A stretch of DNA of 11,959 nt from an uncultured Collinsella sp. (GTDB taxonomy: Bacteria > Actinomycetota > Coriobacteriia > Coriobacteriales > Coriobacteriaceae), in the NCBI GenBank assembly GCA_900555765.1, contig USMA01000013.1, positions 1-11,959 of the forward strand, given 5' to 3'. Shown in pieces: positions 7,282-11,959 of the stretch. Numbering within the stretch: position 1 is the first letter of the stretch; each line of letters starts with the position of its first letter. A model generated the notes under the pieces. That model was given only the letters and a program-made list of their open reading frames with translations, was not told the origin of the DNA and ran no database searches. Made by a program: the position numbers and the translations under genes.

Positions 7282-7658
7282 CTGACCTCGACATTAGAAA
7301 AAATTGCCGCCCCTGAAAAAAGTTCTGTCGCGGCGATGGGAAACACATCTTCTGGGCATTCCGTCGTCTCCAGCCAGCGCTGGACTGCTGCTGTCGCCTG
7401 CGCGTTGGCGAGCGGGGCGTGGGGACCGTCCGGCGACCCGCGGCGACGGGCGAGCCCTGCCGCGTGCGTGGGCCTCCATCGGTGTAGGCCCATGACCCCT
7501 ATGGCATCGGAGAAGTCCACCATGGCGTCTAGGACCTTACCGTCCGGCACGTCCAGCCTAGCGGCTCTCTTGAACCCGAGGTCGAAGGGGGCGTTGTGCA
7601 AGGCATATGGGGCCGAGTGGAAGTGGATCAAAAGAGCGTTACTTGACGTTTCATGCAT
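7278..7658 (-). pseudogene. Degenerate DnaQ-like 3'-5' exonuclease fragment
   Basis: The 126-residue frame contains HNAPFDLGF (residues 21-29), the ExoII motif of DnaQ/DEDDh exonucleases, then VLDAMVDFSDA, a tryptophan-containing HRW segment and HAPLANAQATAAVQRW, the ExoIII region normally read as H(x)ALxDAxAT. The histidine (80) is kept, but the catalytic aspartate is Asn85. The ExoI DxE motif that should precede it is absent: the frame starts with unrelated sequence only 20 residues before HNAPFD. Three of the family's usual landmarks are therefore missing or altered, and it is shorter than a complete exonuclease domain. I read it as a truncated relic, perhaps of mobile or phage-related origin. 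The last 25 residues may be fused non-homologous sequence. Its stop overlaps that of the remnant on the other strand. Confidence 0.5.
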
Positions 7659-7724
7659 AATGCCAACCGTCCCGCGACATCACGTTCGCAGCGCGCAGGG
7701 GCCGGAGAACCTTCGCGATGAGAG

Positions 7725-7753
7725 TTGACGTCTAATACCTTGCATCGTATAGT
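7725..7753 (+). promoter_or_regulatory. Sigma-70-type promoter of the padR operon
   Basis: A -35 box TTGACG (7725-7730) and a -10 box TATAGT (7748-7753) are separated by an ideal 17-base spacer. Initiation would be expected near 7760, about 30 bases before the PadR start codon at 7791. This is the clearest promoter in the window. Confidence 0.75.
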
Positions 7754-7770
7754 GTGTATAGCACAGTATA
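7748..7770. promoter_or_regulatory. Putative PadR operator (dyad overlapping the -10 box and start site)
   Basis: The 23-bp dyad consists of TATAGTGTG (7748-7756), a 5-base spacer and CACAGTATA (7762-7770), that is TATA-N-TGTG-N5-CACA-N-TATA. It covers the -10 box and the presumed transcription start of the padR operon. PadR proteins commonly bind such AT-rich dyads and repress their own operon. Assignment to this PadR is inferred from position. Confidence 0.65.
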
Positions 7771-7790
7771 TGACGAGAGGAGGTGTGCGG

Positions 7791-8108
7791 ATGGAGGCAC
7801 AGATGAAGCGCGGCTTCCTGGAGGCCTGCGTGCTCGCGGCCGTCTCCGGCGAGGAGTCCTACGGCTACCAGATCGTGAAGGACGTACCGGCGAGCATGGG
7901 GCTCACGGAGTCGACGCTCTACCCGCTGCTCAAGCGCCTGGAGAAGGCCGGGTGCATCACGGCGCGCTCCGCCGAGCACAACGGGCGGCTGCGCCGGTAC
8001 TACCGCATCACGGACGACGGGCGAGCGCGCATCGAGGAGTTCCTGGCCGAGTGGCCGTCCGTACGGGAGATTTACGCATACGTTGAGGGGGCGCACCATG
8101 ACGCGTGA
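7791..8108 (+). CDS. PadR-family transcriptional regulator
   Basis: This 105-residue winged-helix repressor belongs to the short (class s2-like) PadR type. Residues 6-80 match the family: MKRGFLEACVLAAVSGEESY, GYQIVKD, ESTLYPLLKRLEKAGCI and GRLRRYYRITDDGRARIEEF, giving the recognition helix and the beta-wing. There is only a short C-terminal tail. The start at 7791 is preceded by AGAGGAGG with a 7-base spacing; frames extending upstream run into the promoter. It is the first gene of an operon. The last 11 bases overlap the DUF1700 gene, implying translational coupling. Genes beginning a PadR-DUF1700 pair typically encode repressors of a membrane-stress-type operon, often self-regulating, and the dyad over its promoter fits this. 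GC content and third-position GC are visibly higher than in flanking genes. Confidence 0.92.
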   Translation: MEAQMKRGFLEACVLAAVSGEESYGYQIVKDVPASMGLTESTLYPLLKRLEKAGCITARSAEHNGRLRRYYRITDDGRARIEEFLAEWPSVREIYAYVEGAHHDA

Positions 8109-8721
8109 TGAGTTTCTGGGCCGGTTGGGCGAGCTGCTCGCCTGCCTGCCGGCCGAGCAGGTGGAGGAGACCAAGGCGTTCTATGCGGAGGCCATCGCCG
8201 ATCGCATGGAGGACGGTATGAGCGAGGAGGAGGCCGTGGCCGCCATGGGCACGCCCGGCGAGGTGGCGGAGGCCACGCTCGACGACCTGCCCGCCGTGCC
8301 GCGCGCGATCGCGAGGACGCGCCAGCGCAGCACCGCGCTGCTGTGGGTGCTGACCATCGTGGGCTCCCCGGTGTGGGTGCCGCTGCTCGCCGCCTTCGCC
8401 GCCGTGGTCGTCACGGTCTATATCTGCATCTGGGTGCTGGCGCTCTGCGTGTGGATCGTCGCGGCGGCACTCGGGGGCGTGGGCGTAGTTGAGCTCCTGT
8501 TTGCCGTAAGCGGCGTCATCATCGGCCACTTCCCGTACGCCCTCGCCTCGGCGGGCGTGGGGCTCGGCCTCGTCGGCGTGGCGCTCTTCGTTGGTGCTGG
8601 CGCTTGGGCCGCCTCAAAACAAATTGCGCGCCTCTCGGCGCTCTGGGCGAGGAAGGCCGCCTCGCTCTTCTGGAAGGGTAAGGGCGAGAAGGGCGGCGCT
8701 GCCGCGCATCTCGCGGCGTAG
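8098..8721 (+). CDS. DUF1700 (HAAS domain) membrane protein
   Basis: This 207-residue integral membrane protein has the N-terminal HAAS-type domain of DUF1700: MTRDEFLGRLGELLACLPAE, then acidic helices with the M(S)EEEAVAAMGTPGEVA signature (41-57). After residue 78 come four or so hydrophobic segments (about 79-100, 101-126, 127-143 and 148-170) and a basic, Lys-rich C-terminus. The start at 8098 overlaps the PadR gene by 11 bases and has GAGGGG seven bases upstream. DUF1700 genes are almost always paired with a PadR gene, often followed by a DUF4097 putative adhesin and sometimes a PspC protein. The role is not established, but such loci are linked to envelope homeostasis. The ending is intact, with TAG right before the next gene's ribosome site. 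Confidence 0.9.
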   Translation: MTRDEFLGRLGELLACLPAEQVEETKAFYAEAIADRMEDGMSEEEAVAAMGTPGEVAEATLDDLPAVPRAIARTRQRSTALLWVLTIVGSPVWVPLLAAFAAVVVTVYICIWVLALCVWIVAAALGGVGVVELLFAVSGVIIGHFPYALASAGVGLGLVGVALFVGAGAWAASKQIARLSALWARKAASLFWKGKGEKGGAAAHLAA

Positions 8722-8736
8722 AAAGGAGTGAGTACC

Positions 8737-8991
8737 ATGACCAGCGCGAAGAAGATCTACCTCGCCGTGGCGGGCGGGCTCGTTGCCGCGGGTGTTGTCC
8801 TCGCGGGCATTGGCTTTATCGCTTCGGGCTTCGACCCGGCCGTGTTCACAACCCAAATCGACACGCGCGACAGCACCATCGTGCTCGGCGGCGTCGAGGT
8901 GGACGACCCGATGGGCCTCCCCCTCATCGAGCAGCTCGCCAATCTGGGCGAGATCGACACCTCCGGCGTCGCAGATCCCGCCGCGCCCTAG
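8737..8991 (+). CDS. Small membrane-anchored protein of the padR operon
   Basis: This 84-residue protein has a basic N-terminus (MTSAKKIY), one membrane-spanning segment (about 8-32, ending GFIASGFDP) and an extracytoplasmic tail including TTQIDTRDSTIVLGGVEVDD. The start at 8737 has AAAGGAG eight bases upstream; a GTG at 8728 overlaps that site and is unlikely. The gap to DUF1700 is only 15 bases, so it is the third gene of the operon. In PadR-DUF1700 loci this position is often held by a DUF4097 protein that starts with one membrane segment and continues into a beta-rich domain. This one stops after ADPAAP, so it may be an N-terminal remnant of such a protein or a short family of its own. 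I cannot decide between these. Confidence 0.75.
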   Translation: MTSAKKIYLAVAGGLVAAGVVLAGIGFIASGFDPAVFTTQIDTRDSTIVLGGVEVDDPMGLPLIEQLANLGEIDTSGVADPAAP

Positions 8992-9152
8992 GCGCAGCGA
9001 GCCCGGGCGCTCTGCCCGCCAAGCTGCGTAAGCCGGCGAAACCCGAACCTCAACCTCTACGCAACTGGCCCCAAGCCTGCGCCGATTCGCTCTCAGCGCC
9101 GCGCGGGGGCCCGTGACGCATGCCCAAAAAGGTATGAGGAGAAAGGAACGCG
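8992..9152 (+). other. Intergenic region after the small membrane gene
   Basis: This 161-base GC-rich stretch has no clear gene. It contains a small hairpin CGGGC-GCTCT-GCCCG (9004-9018) without a T-tract and ends in the strong ribosome site for the ORF at 9153. No conserved DUF4097-like coding sequence is seen in any plus frame, although such a gene would be expected here. Confidence 0.4.
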
Positions 9153-9248
9153 ATGACGACAACCACGCCCTTCCGCCTTCACGGGGCCACGCAGGACCGG
9201 AAGCGACTGGGCCGTGCGGTGGGGCTGTGCTTGGATTGGCTACACTGA
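9153..9248 (+). CDS. Small ORF with strong ribosome site, possibly a truncated fourth gene of the padR operon
   Basis: A 31-residue frame begins ATG at 9153 behind AGGAGAAAGGA with good spacing, so translation initiation is likely. The protein starts MTTTTPFRLHGATQDRKRLG, whose FRLHxATxDRK pattern recalls the N-terminus of PspC-domain proteins, which often follow PadR-DUF1700 genes; that resemblance is weak. It ends at TGA 9246-9248. In the same frame, coding-like sequence continues (YGQFREGRERRDSGEIFEEE and on) for another 34 codons to TAA at 9348-9350. A TGG-to-TGA change would explain this, making the original protein about 66 residues. It may equally be an eroded fusion of unrelated pieces. 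Low confidence in function, moderate that it was once coding. Confidence 0.35.
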   Translation: MTTTTPFRLHGATQDRKRLGRAVGLCLDWLH

Positions 9249-9404
9249 TATGGACAGTTCCGTGAGGGGCGCGAGAGACGGGACTCTGGGGAGATCTTCG
9301 AGGAGGAGTGTCTCGACTGGAAGCGCGGGTTCAGTGGAGCAGGAACCTAATCTCTGTCTCTCCTGCCTTTTTGATTTGTTGAGAAGCCGGCATTTGGGGG
9401 CATT

Positions 9405-9635
9405 TTGGATAGCGAACAGTTCAAACAAGAAGCTGAGAAAAAAGAACAAAGCCTGAGTGCCTTGAGAGTCGCCGAGCGCAATGCAGTGATTCCCTTCATG
9501 AACGGCGACTTTACCCAATGGGATCTATATCTGGCATCCTCCTCTGAGTATGCGATGAGACTGATAGACGGATTCATCTCCATGCTCGAGTCGAGGAATC
9601 TTGTTTGCGTCGCCCAGCTTCTCCGCGCATCCTGA
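9405..9635 (+). pseudogene. N-terminal fragment of an unrecognised helical protein
   Basis: The frame from TTG 9405 gives 76 residues: MDSEQFKQEAEKKEQSLSAL, then NGDFTQWDLYLASSSEYAMR and LIDGFISMLESRNLVCVAQL before LRAS and the stop. The pattern of a charged N-terminal helix, then a helix ending (E/D)SRNLVC and LLR, resembles the start of larger uncharacterised helical proteins in which the sequence continues after LLR. Here it ends at once, suggesting truncation by a frameshift or deletion. In another frame from 9629, ILNPRQDFVLGIDANCLPFL continues as coding-like sequence to a TGA just past 9770. The ribosome site before TTG is poor (GGGGG four bases upstream). GC is lower than in the padR operon beside it. 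Functional assignment is not possible from the sequence alone. Confidence 0.4.
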
Positions 9636-9745
9636 ATCCCCGCCAGGACTTCGTCCTCGGCATAGATGCGAACTGTCTCCCATTTCTCATGTCCAAGTTC
9701 TGGGACGCGTTTCACAATGTCGAGTGGGACTCCTGGACAGTCGGA

Positions 9746-10885
9746 TCACGTGGTGGCCCCCTTTGAGAGGGTCACGAGCATCACGGTCCCGTTCTCGGAA
9801 CTTTCTTCGACCTCTACCGTGCCACCGTGAAGCGCTGCAATCTCCCAAACGAGCGCTAGTCCGAGTCCTGCGCCGCCATATGCCCTGCTGCGGGATTTGT
9901 CTAGACGAAAGAACGGCTGGAAGATGCTCTCTCGGTATTGCTTGGGTATTCCCGGGCCCTCATCTTTGACTCGCAGGAACACGTGGCTGTCGTTGTCGCA
10001 GATGGAGACGTTGACAGTCGAGTCGGGGCGGCTGTAACGGATGGCGTTTTCGACCAGATTGAACACCAGCCGATAGAGGAGCGTTTCACTTCCGTTTGGC
10101 AAAGCGTCTCCGGCGCAATCGAGGGTTACATCCCTTTTTTCGGCAAGTGGCGCAAGGTCGGTGAGGACCTCTTCGGACAGGGGACCGAGTTCAACAGCGT
10201 CCCCGCAAGGAACGCTGCGGAGCTCACTCATCTCGAGCAATACCTTGGTCATTCGAGACATGCGCTCGGTTTGTTCTTGTAGCAGGCCGAGTAGCTCGGC
10301 TGTTTCGGGTTGCAAACAGGAGTGCTCGGAGATGAATAGTTCAATCTGTGCTTGCATAAGGGCGAGCGGGGTGCGCAGCTCGTGTGCGGCGTTGCCGGTA
10401 AACTGACGCTGTGCAGAGAACCCTTCGCCAAGACGGGCGATCATGTCGTTGAAAGAGGCGCTGCATCGTTGTAGCTCGGTGGGCACATCTTCGCTGAGTC
10501 TGATTTCGCTTAGGTTGTCAGGCTGCACACGCTCAACCTGGGCTGCAAAAGCCCGTAGCGGTTTGAGTGCACGGCCGCTCACAAAGTATGCCAGCACGCC
10601 GCCAAGTAGCGTGACTCCAGCCGTGATGTACCAGGCTGTCGTGCCAAAAGATTCCTGTGCGTCGTTTACGACGATCGTGACCTCGTCATCGAGGGCTGCT
10701 TTTGTTGGGTCAAACGCCTGGGGCGAATCCGCGCCGGCAGCGGTAAAGGCCGAGATGTCGCTGCCGATGGCATCCATGTAGCGCATGCCCGTATAGCCGA
10801 CCAGGCAGTTCGTCAGCACGCACGCTGCACACGTCAGCAGTGCCGTCATGATCGTTATGCGCCATTGCAGCGAAAGCCTTTTCAT
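9746..10885 (-). CDS. Two-component sensor histidine kinase
   Basis: This 379-residue membrane sensor kinase has TM1 at about 10-32, a short extracytoplasmic loop of about 50 residues, TM2 at about 83-104, and a HAMP-like linker (SGRALKPLRAFAAQVERV, 103-120). The HisKA dimerisation helix has the H-box NAAHELRTPLAL with phospho-acceptor His168. The HATPase_c domain shows the N-box NLVENAIRYS (276-285), DEGPGIP (308-314), FQPFFRLD (322-329) and GGAGLGLALV (337-346). All catalytic motifs are present and length is normal. The ATG overlaps the response-regulator stop by 4 bases (ATGA), and GGAGG lies seven bases upstream inside that gene, so translation is coupled. The loop is small, so it probably senses through its membrane part or a small periplasmic pocket; the ligand is unknown. 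Confidence 0.95.
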   Translation of the reverse strand: MKRLSLQWRITIMTALLTCAACVLTNCLVGYTGMRYMDAIGSDISAFTAAGADSPQAFDPTKAALDDEVTIVVNDAQESFGTTAWYITAGVTLLGGVLAYFVSGRALKPLRAFAAQVERVQPDNLSEIRLSEDVPTELQRCSASFNDMIARLGEGFSAQRQFTGNAAHELRTPLALMQAQIELFISEHSCLQPETAELLGLLQEQTERMSRMTKVLLEMSELRSVPCGDAVELGPLSEEVLTDLAPLAEKRDVTLDCAGDALPNGSETLLYRLVFNLVENAIRYSRPDSTVNVSICDNDSHVFLRVKDEGPGIPKQYRESIFQPFFRLDKSRSRAYGGAGLGLALVWEIAALHGGTVEVEESSENGTVMLVTLSKGATT

Positions 10886-11556
10886 TCGCTATCCTCCATA
10901 ACGTAGCCCTCTCCAATCCGATTGAGAATTGGGTCGTATCCCAAAGCGCTGCGTAGCTTTTTGCGGAGCGACGAGATATGAACGCGGGTTGCGTTGCTAA
11001 AGCTGTTCACGCTGCTATCCCAAACGTGCTCGATAAGCTCCTCCTGACTTACCGGACGCCCCTGATTAAGCATCAGGTATTCCAAGATTCCCGTTTCCTT
11101 GCGTGTAAGAGATAAAGCCTCGCTGTCCACGGAAGCGATGCGCGCCTTGGTGTCAAAGCGGAGCTTTCCGCAGGTTAAAACTATGTCGCTTTGTGCGAAG
11201 CGCCTGAGGGTAAGGCTGCGGATCCTTGCCGCAAGTTCGTCCAGATGAAACGGCTTGGTAAGGTAATCGTTGGCGCCGGCATCGAGTCCGGCGACTTTAT
11301 CGGATACTTCGCCACGCGCGGACAGAATCAGTACCTTGGTCTCGCAATCGGTTTTCCTAAGTTCCCTGAGCACGGTCATGCCGTCGATACGGGGAAGGTT
11401 GAGGTCGAGTACCACGAGGTCAAAGACTTCGACGCCCAGCAGGTCGAGCGCCTCCTGTCCGTCGTGACAGCAGTCGACGCTGTACGCCAAGTTTCGCAAG
11501 CTGCGCGCGATTGCATCACACAGTGCTCGCTCGTCTTCGACGATCAAAATACGCAT
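10882..11556 (-). CDS. OmpR/PhoB-family response regulator
   Basis: This 224-residue transcription factor has an N-terminal receiver domain with acidic pocket Glu7-Asp8, phospho-acceptor Asp51 (VVLDLNLPRIDG), Ser79 in place of the switch Thr/Ser (LILSARG) and Lys101 (LTKPFH). The C-terminal winged helix runs from about 125 to 224, with LTRKETGILEYLMLNQGRPV, the recognition helix near ATRVHISSLRKKLR and the terminal wing IGEGYVM. The start at 11556 (MRILIVEDE) is chosen because AAGGAG lies six bases upstream; a further ATG at 11574 has no site. It is the first gene of the operon with the sensor kinase. It is divergent from the CXXC/4Fe-4S genes across a 90-base gap, so it may regulate them as well as itself. 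Confidence 0.95.
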   Translation of the reverse strand: MRILIVEDERALCDAIARSLRNLAYSVDCCHDGQEALDLLGVEVFDLVVLDLNLPRIDGMTVLRELRKTDCETKVLILSARGEVSDKVAGLDAGANDYLTKPFHLDELAARIRSLTLRRFAQSDIVLTCGKLRFDTKARIASVDSEALSLTRKETGILEYLMLNQGRPVSQEELIEHVWDSSVNSFSNATRVHISSLRKKLRSALGYDPILNRIGEGYVMEDSE

Positions 11557-11586
11557 AACAGTCTCCTTGCACATTTCAAATCGCGC

Positions 11587-11623
11587 TTAACACGGATTTT
11601 ATAGTCGATATGGTCCAATGGTC
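11587..11623 (+). promoter_or_regulatory. Candidate promoter and direct repeat in the divergent intergenic region
   Basis: TTAACA (11587-11592) and TATGGT (11609-11614), spaced by 16 bases, form a moderate promoter for the plus-strand redox genes. A direct repeat ATGGTC-CA-ATGGTC (11610-11615 and 11618-11623) overlaps the -10 end and start region and could be an operator, though its 8-base period is shorter than usual OmpR-type repeats. No convincing promoter was found for the response regulator. Confidence 0.3.
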
Positions 11624-11646
11624 GCGTAACGAAAGGAGTGGTCAGG

Positions 11647-11793
11647 TTGTTCAAAGCGGTAAAACCCGTGGTACAGGTCGCTTTGTTGATCGTCGGAATT
11701 GCCATGGTGTGCTTTGGCGTTATGCGTGGCGAGGCGGATGCCGTGCTGGCCAAAGCGATTAGGCTGTGCTTGGAGTGTATCGGAATTGGATAA
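11647..11793 (+). CDS. CD1871A-family CXXC motif-containing small membrane protein
   Basis: This 48-residue peptide has one hydrophobic segment (about 8-25) and ends in CLECIGIG, with Cys41 and Cys44 in a CXXC motif. This is the hallmark of the short CD1871A-type proteins found in gut Clostridia and relatives, usually next to a 4Fe-4S protein. The start is a TTG at 11647 with AAAGGAG eight bases upstream; a GTG at 11638 overlaps that site and is unlikely. Its stop TAA overlaps the start of the next gene, so the two are translationally coupled. The CXXC could bind a metal or cluster, or exchange thiols with the partner. The exact reaction is not known to me. It is too short for usual gene finders and is easily missed. 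Confidence 0.8.
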   Translation: MFKAVKPVVQVALLIVGIAMVCFGVMRGEADAVLAKAIRLCLECIGIG

Positions 11794-11959
11794 AAGAGAA
11801 AACACTGCGTCGCATGTTTTGGCCCGATTTCGCGGATTCATTCAGGCGGCGGCGACGCTCATCACCAACATTCACCTGCCAAACTTTGCCAAAGGCGGCA
11901 TCTATCAGGGCGCGGGAAAAACAGTCTGCGTACCTGGACTTAATTGCTATTCGTGTCCC
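11786..11959 (+). CDS. 4Fe-4S binding protein, N-terminal part, cut by window edge
   Basis: The frame starts at TTG 11786, 8 bases before the end of the CXXC gene, with GGAG ten bases upstream, and runs open to the window edge (58 codons). The protein begins with a basic region and a hydrophobic stretch (GFIQAAATLITNIHLPNF, 17-34), then GGIYQGAGKTVCVPGLNCYS and CP at the edge. The Cys spacing (CVPGLNCYSCP, Cys48, Cys54, Cys57) matches the first cluster of membrane-associated 4Fe-4S proteins (NapH/ferredoxin-like) that accompany CD1871A-type peptides. The rest, including further cysteines, lies outside the window. The role is probably electron transfer at the membrane; the partner is unknown. 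Confidence 0.8.
   Translation, partial: MDKRENTASHVLARFRGFIQAAATLITNIHLPNFAKGGIYQGAGKTVCVPGLNCYSCP

Noticed and set aside
8008..8529. Minus-strand open frames opposite the PadR-DUF1700 genes
   Set aside because: High-GC shadows with His/Arg/Gly-rich translations; the plus-strand genes have clear family matches and ribosome sites.
1..11959. tRNA, rRNA, CRISPR array or complete insertion sequence
   Set aside because: No cloverleaf, no regularly spaced direct repeats and no transposase with terminal inverted repeats were seen on either strand.

Overview
The window looks like a chromosomal segment of a high-GC, Gram-positive gut anaerobe, most likely a Coriobacteriia member of the Collinsella type. 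This is an inference from gene content: a divergent GyrB/ParE paralogue, a LuxR-type regulator beside a giant sortase-anchored surface protein, a PadR/DUF1700 membrane operon, and a CD1871A-type CXXC peptide next to a 4Fe-4S protein. No species-specific marker was found.

Layout. (1) 1-1228, minus strand: a type IIA topoisomerase B-subunit paralogue whose reading frame is cut by one in-frame TAA (425-427). The same frame continues intact to the window edge. (2) 1229-1619: a non-coding region with a perfect actinobacterial-type LexA/SOS box (1327-1342), a 39-bp near-perfect palindrome (1360-1398) and a strong stem-loop (1537-1570). (3) 1620-7141, minus strand: a LuxR-type HTH regulator followed by a 1455-residue surface protein with a Tat-like signal and an LAGTG cell-wall anchor. 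The 155-bp gap between them carries several palindromes. (4) 7142-7724: a gene graveyard holding the 3' end of an unidentified plus-strand gene and a degenerate DnaQ-like exonuclease fragment on the minus strand. Their stop codons overlap tail to tail. (5) 7725-8991, plus strand: a promoter with a dyad operator, a PadR repressor, a DUF1700/HAAS membrane protein and a small membrane protein in one operon. (6) 8992-9745: small broken ORFs, including the N-terminal part of an unrecognised protein. (7) 9746-11556, minus strand: an OmpR-family response regulator and its histidine kinase, overlapping by 4 bp. (8) 11647-11959, plus strand: divergent from the two-component system, a CD1871A-family CXXC peptide and the start of a 4Fe-4S protein, translationally coupled.

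How it may work. The PadR operon shows a clear self-repression architecture. The LuxR regulator is the natural candidate controller of the surface protein. The two-component system sits divergently beside a small iron-sulfur/CXXC redox module and may regulate it. The topoisomerase paralogue is the only gene placed to be driven from the SOS box. These are positional inferences. The least ordinary signals are the SOS box in front of a topoisomerase paralogue with a nonsense codon, and the LuxR/giant surface protein pair.
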